Origin: Roridomyces roridus
Taxonomy: Eukaryota > Basidiomycota > Agaricomycetes > Agaricales > Mycenaceae
Length of the DNA stretch: 64,000 nucleotides
Reading direction: 5' to 3'
Assembly: GCA_029378245.1 (NCBI GenBank)
Contig: JARKIF010000001.1
Span: 434,001 to 498,000, forward strand
This document shows, piece by piece, positions 52,709 through 62,965 of this stretch. The notes under the pieces are model-generated. The model had not been told where the DNA came from and ran no database searches. It saw nothing but the letters and a program-made list of their open reading frames with translations. Each line of letters starts with the position of its first letter. Position 1 is the first letter of the stretch. A program made the position numbers and the translations under genes.

Positions 52709-54893
52709 TCATCGTCTAAACGGATTATTGTGGGTCCTGAACGGATTCTGGCTCCGCAATCGACGGGATGCGGCCTTGTCCACGGTCGGCAGCGCAGGCG
52801 CTTCCTCGCTGGTATCGATAGCACCAGCGTCATGAGGTGCCATGGCCGGTCGTCTTTGGGCGTCTTGCATGTCCTCGCTGTCAGCTGGGGCAGACGGGTC
52901 GATGTTGGAAATAGCAATGCCGTGGTCTTGAGCGGAAGTCCTTGAAAAGCAAAAGGCGCATAGAGAATCATTAGAAGCGGGGGCACAGTCCCTGTGACTC
53001 CACGACTTGCATAAGCGACATTTGGCCGTGGGACCCAACCCGGGTTCTAGAAAGGGACAAGATAAGGGGCATATCGCACGACAGCTCGACTGTGCTTACC
53101 CTTTTTTCCGCAAATACAATGGAAAACCTCTCCTGAGTTCACAACCTCGTGGCATACCGAGCACACCTCCTGGATAGTGGGCGCATCGTGTGATACGACG
53201 GCACTATCTGCCGTCCTGATCGCCAGCGTTACTTCCTCCCGGATGTATCCCGCACATCTGTGAATGCTCCCGCCATCGCTCGAAACGAGCCTGTGAATGG
53301 ACACGCGACGCAGGTCGAGATCTCGAGTGATTTGAGCGGCAATGGTGGCCAAGGACTGCGGCAGATCCATCATTCGCCAGACGAATTCCCTACGAGGGGG
53401 CACCGCGGTGACATTCTGGTGATTATTTGGGATAGCTTCTTCGTTTTGTAGGGTGGCTTGATCCTGCGATGCCACCGGCGTGGGCTCCAAGATTGCTGGC
53501 GAGTGAGAGGAATCGAAAACGGTGGGTTTCCTTTCAATATCCTCATCTTTACGGAGAGGTAAGCAAGATGATTTGGCCTTGGGGGGAGACATACCATGCA
53601 ATACGCGATTGGCCAACCTCAAAACCTGGAGACGAAAGGTCAGCGCTCATCGAGGAAGATATTGCCAGCAGCACTGACCTTTTGGCACAATCCGTTGAAC
53701 AAGGTCCAGACGTTTGTCTCGTCTTCTTGTTCGCGCTGCGTTGTATTAGCATCGGTTGGTGGATTTACGTTGAGCAGGAATCGGTCGTTGATATCGAGGA
53801 AGACGTCAAAGCTCTGTGTCAGATTGAGACGAAGAAGACAAGCTTAAAGATAGCCATACCTCGGGTCCCTGCGGAAGGGTGATGCCTTGAGTACTCAGAT
53901 AATCCATTCCCGACTTTGGAGATATTAGCATGGCGGTAAGAAGAGGGACAGCTCTCTCACAGAGAGGTCCGAGATCTGGTAACCGGTCAGGCAATGAAAA
54001 TGGATACGATCAAAGACATGGACCATTTTGAATCCGAGCATGATGCTCTTTTCAAGATCTTCCCTGAGGGCGACGGCGAGTGGCCCTTCCGCTGTCTTCC
54101 GATGGGCTAGCAAACGATCAGTTGTGCAGCACACTACTTGTGAAGTGAGGACGGTACCATCTTCATACGCTACAAAGTGATGTATGGACGTTGGAGCCGA
54201 GGTGCCTTCGATTCTTAGCACATTGGGATGCCTGGAAAACCATCATGCTGTGAACTAAAAGGTCTGTTTTGTTGCTCACAGTAGTCGTCGCGAGAGGTTC
54301 ACAGCGGCTTCCCAGTGCTTTTTGAGTCATTTCAGATTCAAATCGAGAAGGGCACAGTATGACACACCTTGCGGGCATTCTTTCCTGCGTTAAAAACCTT
54401 CACGATGACCGCCCGAAGCTTGATGTTGCCTGTGTGAAGGTGATAGCCAGGTCCGCGGCCTATCTCGCGGGTCAGTCTGAGGTCCTTGTATCGGACGACC
54501 TGCTCCATTCGTTCAGATGTGGTATATCCATGTGCCGCGGGTCTTCACGAACCTCCAGCCCATCTTCCTCCTCCGTTTCCTCTCGTCTCTGCGCAGGTTC
54601 TACCCAGGGGTTTGAGTTTCCGTTATCTGGAGGTCGATCGTGACGTCACCTTCTACACCTGCCGAGTCCTCTCGTCGCCGTCGTTTGTCCTCAAGAAGCG
54701 ACTGCAGGAGACCTGGCGTGTCGAGCCGAACGCATGAGTCTGTGTCCTTCGTCTGGCATCCACGGGAAAACTCACTACCGATGTCTGCTGATGCCAGGTT
54801 CCCAGCCTGGAATATGTTCACGAAGTCCCCCTGAATATTATTGAAAGTGCCTTCGCGCAGGGTGATTCCACTGGCATTCGAGATGAATGACAT
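52709..54893 (-). CDS. Cassette gene copy 9 (pseudokinase-PHD with a short tail)
   Basis: The ATG at 54893 starts MSFISNASGITLREGTFNNI; exon 1 ends at a perfect GTGAGT donor. The N-lobe lies at about 54500-54370, HPNVLRIEGTSAPT at about 54230, and the C-lobe-like exons (RKTAEGPLAVALREDLEKSI; GMDYLSTQGITLP; FDVF) at 54110-53800. The linker (VPPRREFVWRMMDLPQSLAT) and PHD (CSVC, CICG, CRLC, WSHRDC, CAFC) end at 52948. The tail is only about 79 residues, acidic then basic (DSEDMQDAQRRPAM, RRLRSQNPFRTHNNPFRR), with no known domain. A splice into another frame (DDEENEEDKKKERR, about 52720-52680) cannot be excluded. Confidence 0.72.
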
Positions 54894-55559
54894 CGAGCGG
54901 TGTGAGCAGAGTGGACGTTAGAGTAGAATGGCTTTATGTGCCGCTGTGCGTGGCCTCGCGCTAGCTGTGAGCTTGTCAGTGAAAGCTGTTCGGTGTTCCG
55001 CACCGGCTTCCAGTCCCGCGGGGATGGATGTTGAGACGTGGGAAATCCCAACCACGAGAGGATGCATCGTCCGGCAAAGCGCTGGTCTACCTGAAGGAAG
55101 AGCGGAAAGTCGAGACTGTTGCTGCGTGTTTCAAAACTTTTGGGTAGTGATACGAAATTGACGCTTTTCGAACGGAATTTCCTTGGAATTTCCTGACTTT
55201 TGTATCGGGCATCGTCGTTGAGGCAGAACGAGTATGGTATTGTTACCAAGCTGAGTGAGGAAGACGATGGTCTCGGGAACAAGGTTGATCGCGGCATCAA
55301 TAAAGATCATGATCAAGTGCAGTGAGTGGCGTGCCGCAAGTGCTCTTGTCTTCCAACCACCACTCGGCGGATTTCAGCTAGCCCTCGTCTGTTCCAACTG
55401 GGCATGGCCAGGGCTTTTACTTACGCGAGGTCGTCCCCTTCCGACCACTGGCATGCAATCGAATGTTATCTCCCTGGCTTATAACCCCGCGTTGCCCGTC
55501 AGTTTCCTCTAGCGCCTCCAACCCAAACTTGGTCGAGAAGAACGCAGGAAAGCATGAAC
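54894..55559. other. 5' flank of copy 9
   Basis: Holds the conserved promoter block at 54930-54945. The stretch at about 55320-55460 is closely related to 60185-60310 and is the 5' flank of the duplicated hypothetical gene. No gene seen. Confidence 0.4.
54930..54945 (-). promoter_or_regulatory. Conserved promoter block of copy 9
   Basis: GGCTTTATGTGCCGCT on the plus strand, read AGCGGCACATAAAGCC toward the gene, 37 nt before the ATG. It contains a TATA-like CATAAAG and recurs at almost the same distance before copies 10 and 11. Confidence 0.55.
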
Positions 55560-56387
55560 ATCATCTGCAATTCCCTACACTCGCACCCTGCGCTATTACA
55601 AAAAGCAAAAGGACCGTCGACGGAGCCTCGTACGAGCAGCAGCACCCTCGCCCACAAACTCTGACATTCACCCCGACGCCCCTGTCCCCTTCCCCCCGCT
55701 TCCTCCCATCCATCATCGTAAACCTCAACTCCCCGCTGCGCGCTCACACCTCGCCCGCAACATTCCCTCAATCACCCCCGCCACGCGCTGTCCTCATCGT
55801 TCCGGCGGCCACGCGTACTCGCACGACCTGTGGCACCGGTGTCCCTCCTGGCTCCTCACGCCCTTCTCCTTCTTCAAATTCCACCTCACCACGCCGCTCA
55901 TTCCCGCCGTCCTCATGCGTCTCACTCCCTCCGATCACAACGTCACCGAAAGTGACGCACACAAAGCCGAAACCGAAACGCACTCCCCCGCAGACGCTCC
56001 ATCGACGAGCCGTCCTCGCGAGTCTGCGTGCGACGCCCCATGGTGCCAAGATTGTGCACATGGGCGCTCGGTTGGCTGTTGGTATCTTGGGAGCGACTGC
56101 TCAGCTCGAGCGGTTATGCACTGGGGAGCAGATGCACGATGGGATGAGCATGTGGAGGAGGAGGAGGAGAGCGACGAGGACGCCGGCTCGAAGCCGTTAT
56201 GGATGTCGAGCCCGACTTTTACCTGTCGGATCCAGAGGAAGCGGAGCCGGACGTGGCGATGCCTGACGTCGAGCTGGAGATGCTCCCCGTGCTTAGCGCG
56301 TCGTGGGTCGTCCTCGGGGAGTCTCAGCCCGAGTCTCGGATGCAGAGTCGGTCGGAGGCGGAGCAAGAGTGGGAGATGGTCGAATAA
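55560..56387 (+). pseudogene. Third copy of the acidic hypothetical gene, frameshifted
   Basis: Parent blocks occur in order but in several frames: TRTLRYYKKQKDRRRSLVRA, then PQTLTFTPTPLS, HHRKPQLPAARSHLA, TLHRRAVLASLRATPHGAKI, EEEEESDEDAG and YLSDPEEAEPDVAMPDVELE to EQEWEMVE. A deletion removes the GEIDEELLLE codons, so one continuous protein cannot be made. Confidence 0.8.
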
Positions 56388-56730
56388 ATTCGTCGATGCC
56401 TACTCTTGCTTGATGTCGTGCAGGTCGGCAGGACTCGCGCGTCGCTCACGAGCTACTTTTTCGATTTTGGGTTGATTTTGGGTTTCTTTCTTTCTTTCGA
56501 GCATGCATAACAACAACATCCAATCTGATACTTACAAGCAGAACAATTGTCCATACATACGATACGCACGACGTACTCTTTTTCTGACTCTTATGGAGCT
56601 GTAGCAACCAGCCAAGTCTGTGTGTGTAAGTTGGTGTAGGGTTACGAATACGAATGAAAACGAATTGACTTGAAACGAATGGGAGAGACGGAATGGGAAA
56701 TTCAGAAGGGTGTCCCGCGTTATATTCACA
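56388..56730. other. Convergent spacer of the third unit
   Basis: Shares GGGTTTCTTTCTTTC and CATGCATAAC blocks with the spacers after 46329 and 51496. No gene seen. Confidence 0.45.
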
Positions 56731-59700
56731 TCACCCTTGCCGTCCCAGTCCTTCCGAGTGTGTGCTGCGCACCACGCCGGTATCCACCGTTTCCAGCATA
56801 GCTCTCCTTTTGTTTCGCAGGCCGAGGTCACGCAGACGATCGCGGTCATACTTCAGCGAGAGCTAGACACAGTCAAAATTAGGCAAGAAGAGGATGATAA
56901 AGCGCTGACCTTCCGGAGTCTCTCACGATCAGTGTCGCGGTCACGACTACGCGGAGACTGGTGTTTGAAGCTTCCCATTTGAGCAGCTGGGGACGGTTCG
57001 GACCGGAACGGCTGTTGGGGGCTGGGGCGGGCGTCGGGGAAGACGGCGTAGAAGCGCTCGTCATCAACGCCGTGGACGGCAGGCATACCCGCAAGTCCGA
57101 GTTGACTGAGATTAACGGGGTCAAAGTAGGATTCTCTGAAGAAGCTGGAGCCACCGCTGGTGTCAGAGATGTCACGTCCCCGCGTGGTCAAAAAATCCTG
57201 CACAGCGGCCAACTCCTCTGGTGTGCGAATATCGAGAGAGACGGAGCGGGGATTCAAGGGAGTGGGCTCATGTCGGTACGAGTGAAGCCGTTCCGCCATA
57301 CGGGGATTATATGACGGGCCGACCCGGCGTTTCTTCATGTCGGTAAAGAACTCCTCGACAGTAAAGTCATCACCGTGAGCACGCTTGGAGCCGGTAGCAG
57401 TGGTATCCCAAGGCTGATGGGGCATGAAGATTTCGTCCGTTGGGGAGCGGCGATCTGAGGGAGGGGTGGGAGGAAAGTCAAGGCTGATGTCGGTATACTG
57501 CTCACTCTGCCTCTGCCTCTCATCCTCATCACCGCCCCAAGCTCTCATCGCAGCAGCAAACGTATCTGGGTCCAACATCGGACTCCCGCTCCTGCTCCTT
57601 GGCATTCGTCGCTGTGCTGACGAACTCGTGCCTGGGAGTCCGTCGTCGTCGTCAGGATGGAAATAATCGGGTTCGAGATTGGGGTTGGCGGAGATGTAGG
57701 GCGAGCTGTACGGTGAGGATGGGTAGGCGTACGGTGTGGATGGGTAGACGGGGCCCGGGTCTATTCCCTGGTATGGACTGACAGAACCACCGGGACCGTA
57801 GGCAGTGTAATCGTTGACCGTGGGCACGCAGAGGTGGCATAAGAATTCGCTGATATTCCGAACGCACTGGCGATGACTCCAGAACTTGCAGGATTGACAC
57901 TTGACCGTGGGGCGCCAGCCGGGATCTGTAAAAGAATGAGGAGGTGCGGCAAAAAAACTAGTCTTGGCCTACATACATGCATCCCCACAAATGCAACGGA
58001 GCACGGCTCCCGAGTCCACGATTTCGTGGCATACCAAGCAAACCTCCTGGATAGTGGGCGCATCGTGCGAGACGACAGCACTATCTGCCGTCCGTGTTGC
58101 TAGTGTCACTTCCTCCCGAATGTATCCCGGGCAGCGGTGTATGCTTCCAGTGTCCCTCCCAGTCAGTCGATTGATGGACGCGCGGCGCAGGTCGAGATCT
58201 CTAGATATTTGGGTGGCAATGCTGGCCAATGACTGTGGCACGTCCATCGTTCGCCAGACGTATTCCCGTCGAGGCGGTACTGGCGATACCTCCTCGCGAT
58301 CGGTTGGGATGGTTTCTGCGTTTTCTACGATGGCTTGGTCCGACGAAGGCACCGGGGAAGATTTCGAGATCGGCGGCGAACGAGGAGAAGAGTCGAAAAC
58401 AGTAGGTATCCTTTCAATATCCTCATCTGTCCGGTAGAGTAAGTAAGACGATTTGCAGCATTGGAATGAGCCATACCGTGTAATAGGCGATTGGCCGACC
58501 TCAAGACCTACACACGAAACGTCAGCGTTTCAAGCAAGCCGTCATGCGGTAGCCTGACCTTTTGACACAATGCGTTAAACAAGGTCCAGACGCTTCGTGT
58601 GTCGTCTTGTTCTTGGTCTTCTGCTGGTGGATTGATGCTCAGCAGAAATCGGTCGCTGATATCCAGAAAGACGTCAAAGTTCTGTTGGATTGAGACAAAG
58701 GAGTGCGAACATAAAGATGACAATACCTCGGGTCCCAGCGGCAGAGCGACGCCTTGCGTATTCAGATAATTTATTCCCGACTGCAGAGGGGAATCAGTCC
58801 GGGGAATGGAAAAGGGGTGGGTTCCCTACAGAGAGGCTAGAAATCTGGGATCCCGTGAGGAACAGAAGACAGACACGACCAAGAACACGAGCCATTTTGA
58901 ATCCAAGCACAATACTCTTGTCAAGATCGTCCCTCAGGGCCGCGGCGAGTGGACCTTCTGCTGTCCTCCGTTGGGCTAGCAAATGATTAGTTCTACAGCA
59001 CGGCCTGCGAAGTGAGGACGGTATGTACCATCCTCATTATCATATGCGATAAAGTGATGTATGGACGTCGGGGAAGACACCGCTTCGATTCGTAGCACAT
59101 TGGGATGCCTGCAAAACCGATCATGCTCGAGATCAAAGTGCCTTTTTTTCCCCTCACAATAATCTTTGAGAGAGGTTTACGGTGGCTTCCAAGTGCTTTC
59201 CGAGTCACTTGAGTCAAGTCGAGAAGGGCATAGTGCTATGACACACCTTGCGGGCACTCGTTCCTGCGTTAAAAACCTTCACGATGACCGCCCGACGCTT
59301 GATGTTGCCCGCGTGAAGGAGATAACCAGGTCCACCGCCTATCTCATGAGTGAGATCGAGGTCCTTGTGTCGGATGACCTACTCCTTTGGCTGAGACAGT
59401 GCATCTATGTGTTGCGGGTCTTTACGAACCTCCAGCTCATCTTCCTCCGCATTCTGTCGCCTCCGTTTCCGCGCAGGTTCTACCAAGGGTTTCAGCTCCC
59501 GCTCTCAGGAGGATCAAGACAAATTCACCTTCAGTATTAGTCGAGTCCTCGCTCCGCCGCCGTTTGTCTCCCAGAAGCGACCCCAGAAGAGCTAGTCATC
59601 GAGCCAAAAGCGTCAGTCCACGTTGCTGCTCTGAGGTTAACGAGAAACTCTCACCTCCGATGTTCGCTCCGAGTCGTTGGCCCTCATGGAAATACATATT

Positions 59701-59775
59701 CACGAGATTCCCCTGCACATTGTTGAAAGTACCTTCGCCTAGGGTGATTCCACTGGCGTTCGAGATGAATGACAT
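56731..59775 (-). CDS. Cassette gene copy 10: pseudokinase-PHD fused to a nuclear-regulator-like disordered region
   Basis: The ATG at 59775 starts MSFISNASGITLGEGTFNNV. Exon 2 has an EEPARKRRR-type NLS. N-lobe, DRFLLSINPPAEDQ, linker (VPPRREYVWRTMDVPQSLAS, about 58280-58220) and PHD (CLVC, CICG, CQSC, WSHRQC, CHLC ending 57828) match the family. The PHD frame runs on for about 320 codons: a Tyr/Pro/Ser-rich part (YPSTPYAYPSSPYSSPYIS), then KRAHGDDFTVEEFFTDMKKR, NPRMAERLHSY, NPRSVSLDIRTPEELAAVQD and SYFDPVNLSQLGLAGMP. These blocks look like a conserved basidiomycete nuclear protein, but I cannot name it. An intron (GTCAGC...GTCTAG) leads to a basic last exon (LRDLGLRNKRRAML) with TGA at 56731. 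Confidence 0.76.
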
Positions 59776-59815
59776 TGAGCGGCGGAAACAATATCGGTGT
59801 CAGAGTGAGTAGGAT

Positions 59816-59831
59816 GGCTTTATGTGCCGCT
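59816..59831 (-). promoter_or_regulatory. Conserved promoter block of copy 10
   Basis: Same 16-mer as before copies 9 and 11, 41 nt before the ATG at 59775. Confidence 0.55.
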
Positions 59832-60189
59832 CTCCGTGGGGGCCTCGTTAGCACTGTCAACTGAAAGCTGTTCGGCACAGGTTTCAAATCCCACGGGGTC
59901 TCCGACAGGAGACATGGACTCGGACATGGAGTATCGGAAAAAGTGGCAAAAGGACCAGAGGATGAATCGTACGGCAGGAAGCTGCCAAAATGCTGGATCA
60001 TCCAGCCGGGAAGGACCAGTAGTTGAGAAGGGTTGAGAGGTAATCAGAGTGATACCAGATTGGAGCTTTTCGAATGGAATCCCGGATTATCATGAGGAGT
60101 TGGCCCGCGGGCGGCCGCATTTTAGACAAAAAGACTGTTCTACTGAGCGTGACGGTGGTGGAAAAAGAAGGATGATTGATGGCTTTGTG

Positions 60190-60400
60190 CTCTTGCCATG
60201 TCTTCCAAAACCACTTGGCGGATTTCAGCTAGCTCTTATCTGTTCGCAACTGGGCATGGCCATGACTTTTATACTTGCGGAGGACGTCCCCTGCCGACCA
60301 CTGGCATGCAGTAAACTTTTTTCAAGGCCTCCTACAATCGCACCTAGCGCTACTACAAAGAGCAAAAGTAGGCCCCGGAAAGCTTCGGCTCAGCCTTGTC
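60190..60400 (+). pseudogene. Vestige of the acidic hypothetical gene and its 5' flank
   Basis: 60190-60310 matches the 5' flank of the third copy (TTGGCGGATTTCAGCTAGC-like block, CTGGGCATGGCC, CGACCACTGGCATGCA). 60331-60372 keeps only the parent codons for a YNRT.RYYKEQK remnant, now with a stop. The rest is gone. Confidence 0.75.
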
Positions 60401-60526
60401 TGCCGATCAAAACCCCAATGTTTTGACGTATCTAGCTGATGCTGCGCACATTCCTGGGACGGCGGGGAGTCGGGAAACCGACGTCATCATTCCAGGCGAA
60501 CGCCGTTGGAATTAAAACATCAGTAC

Positions 60527-62913
60527 TCAGTGTTCGGACTGGACATCAGTTTCAGGAACCCAGTTGGCCTGGTGTTCGAGTCAGACACCAAGCGATGGAA
60601 AGTATGTACGGATTCAGACTTACCCAAGACTCGCGACGCCGGTTAAAGTCGGGCACCCCACCCACGGTGCCAATATCAGAGTAGTAGGCACTCGTTGCAG
60701 CGGAGTCGGCAGCGATAGCGCTAAAGCGAGATTGATACGACGCAGAGCCATCGTCGGTGTCGGTATCGTCGCGGGGGAACGTGAAGCCACTAAAGTCGAC
60801 AGGAGAATCAGGCCCGCTGTCGAGCGGCACGGAGGGCATCCCAAACGTGAAGCCGGGTACGGGGAGAGGACCAGGGACGGGCACGGCAATCTTGCGCGGG
60901 GAAATGCGGGACTGATCCTGGAGCGAGGCAAGGATAGCATGGTGGCGTGAAAGCGGGGAATGTGATGGGCAAGGGGGAAAACAAGATCCGTTCGAAGAAA
61001 GACCACAGTCCCTGTGACTCCATGACTTGCAGAATCGACATTTGACCGTTGGGCGCGAACCGGGTTCTGGGAAAGAAATAAGGGGATATGTCGCACGGCA
61101 GCTCTACTGTGTCGTACCCCTTTCTCCGCAAACACAACGGAAAACCTCCCCCGAAGTCACAATCTCGTGGCAGACGGAGCACACCTCCTGGATGGTGGGT
61201 GCATTATACGACACGACTGCGCTATCTGCCGTCCTGGTCGCGAGCGTTACTTCCTCCCGAACGTATCCCGGGCATCGGTGTATGCTCCCGCCATCGCTCG
61301 AAACGAGCCTATGGATGGACGCGCAACGCAGGTCGAGATCTCGAGTGATTTGAGGGGCAATGGTAGCCAAGGATTGTGGCATTGCCATCGCTCGCCATAC
61401 GAATTCCCGCCGAGGCGGTACTGGGGGTGACTTTGGGGCAGCTTCTTCTTCATTTCGTAGGATGGCTTGGCCCGGGGCAGGTACCGCAAAGGGTCCCAAA
61501 ATCTCTGCTGGGCGAGGAGAAGAGTCGAAAACGGCAGGGGTCCTTTCAATATCCTCATCTGTACGGTTAAGTGAACTGAGGTGTTTCATCAGCATCGGAA
61601 ACGCCGCACCATGCAATAGGCGATTGGCCGACCTCAGGACCTAGACAGGAAAGGTGAGTACTCGTCGGTCAAGCCATTTTATGAGCTGGACTCACCTTTT
61701 GGCACAATGCGTTGAATAAATCCCAGACGCTGCGTGCCGCAGTGCGTGTATCTTCCTCTGCCGTATTAGGGTCCAGTGGTGGATTGATGCCGAGCAGAAA
61801 TCGGTCACCGATGTCGAGGAAGACGTCAAAGCTCTGTGCCGGATTGAGCCAAATGGAGACGAGCAAAGGAAGGTCATACCTCGAGCGGAATGGTGATGCC
61901 TTGTGTACTCAGATAATCTATTCCCGACTTGGGAGGGATTAGCATGGGTATGGTAAACGGCAGGGTTCCGTACGGAGAGACTCGAAATCTGACATGTGAT
62001 GAGCCTAACAAGAGGAATACGACCAAAACACAAACCAATTTAAATCCCAGCAGAATGCCCTTGTCAAGATCCTCCTTAAGGGCCGCAGCAAGTGGGCCCT
62101 CCGCTGTCTTCCGATGGGCTAGCGAACGATCAGTTGTATACCACGACCTGCGAAGTGAGGACGGCACCATCTTCATAGGCGATAAAGTGATGTATGGACG
62201 TCGGAGCCGAGGTCCCTTCGATTCGCAGCACATTAGGATGCCTAGAAAACCGTCCATGCTGGGAGCTACAGTGCTTGTCTGTTCCTCACAATAGTCTTCG
62301 CGAGAGATTTGCAGTGACTTCAAAGTGCTTTCCAAATCATTTCAGAATCAAGTCGAGAAGGGCATATGTAGTATGACACACCTTACGGGCATTCGTTCCT
62401 GCGTTAAAAACCTTCACAATGACCGCCCGACGTTTCATGTTGCCCGCGTGGAGAAGATAGCCAGGTCCGCGGCCTATCTCGTGGGTGAGATTGAGGTCCT
62501 TGTATCGGACGACCTGCTCCATTCGTTAAGATACCGCATATGCATGTGCTGCCGGTCTTCACGAACCTCCGGCCCATCCTCCTCCGCATTCTCTCGCCTC
62601 CTTTTCCGCGCAGGTTCTGCCAATTTCAGTTGCCGCTTTCCGGAAAGGCTAAGACGAAATCACCTTCCGCATCTGTCGATTCCTCTCTCCGCCGTCGTTT
62701 TTCTCCTAGAAGCGACTCCAGAAGAGCTACCCATCGATCCGGAAGTGTCAGTCCACATCGCTGCGCTGATTTTAACGAGAAATACCGTGACCCACCTCCG
62801 ATGTCTACTCGTGCCAGGTTCTCAGCCTGGAATATGTTCACAAGATCCCCCTGGATATTGTTGAAAGTGCCTTCGCGCAGGGTGATTCCACTGGCGTTCG
62901 AGATGAATGACAT
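60527..62913 (-). CDS. Cassette gene copy 11: pseudokinase-PHD with a regulatory-type tail
   Basis: The ATG at 62913 starts MSFISNASGITLREGTFNNI. Exon 2 has two basic clusters (EKRRRREE, EPARKRRRE), an intron with branch CTTAAC and acceptor CAG precedes VVRYKDLNLTHEIGRGPGYL, and VIVKVFNAGTNARK ends the N-lobe exon. Linker VPPRREFVWRAMAMPQSLAT is at about 61420-61360. The PHD (CSVC, CVCG, CRFC, WSHRDC) ends with CFPPC (C-x3-C rather than C-x2-C) at about 60969. The same frame continues into SQDQSRISPRK-like sequence, GFTFGMPSVPLDSGPDSPVD and SYQSRFSAIAADSAATSAYY, resembling disordered parts of basidiomycete transcription regulators. A GTAAGT donor, CTGAC branch and CAG acceptor lead to the last exon (ANWVPETDVQSEH) with TGA at 60527. 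Confidence 0.78.
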
Positions 62914-62949
62914 CGAGCGGGGTAAACAGAGTCGGTGTCAGAGTAGGAG

Positions 62950-62965
62950 GGCTTTATGTGCCGCT
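62950..62965 (-). promoter_or_regulatory. Conserved promoter block of copy 11
   Basis: Same 16-mer, 37 nt before the ATG at 62913, followed upstream by TGAAAGCTGTT and a further conserved flank of about 100 bp. Confidence 0.55.
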
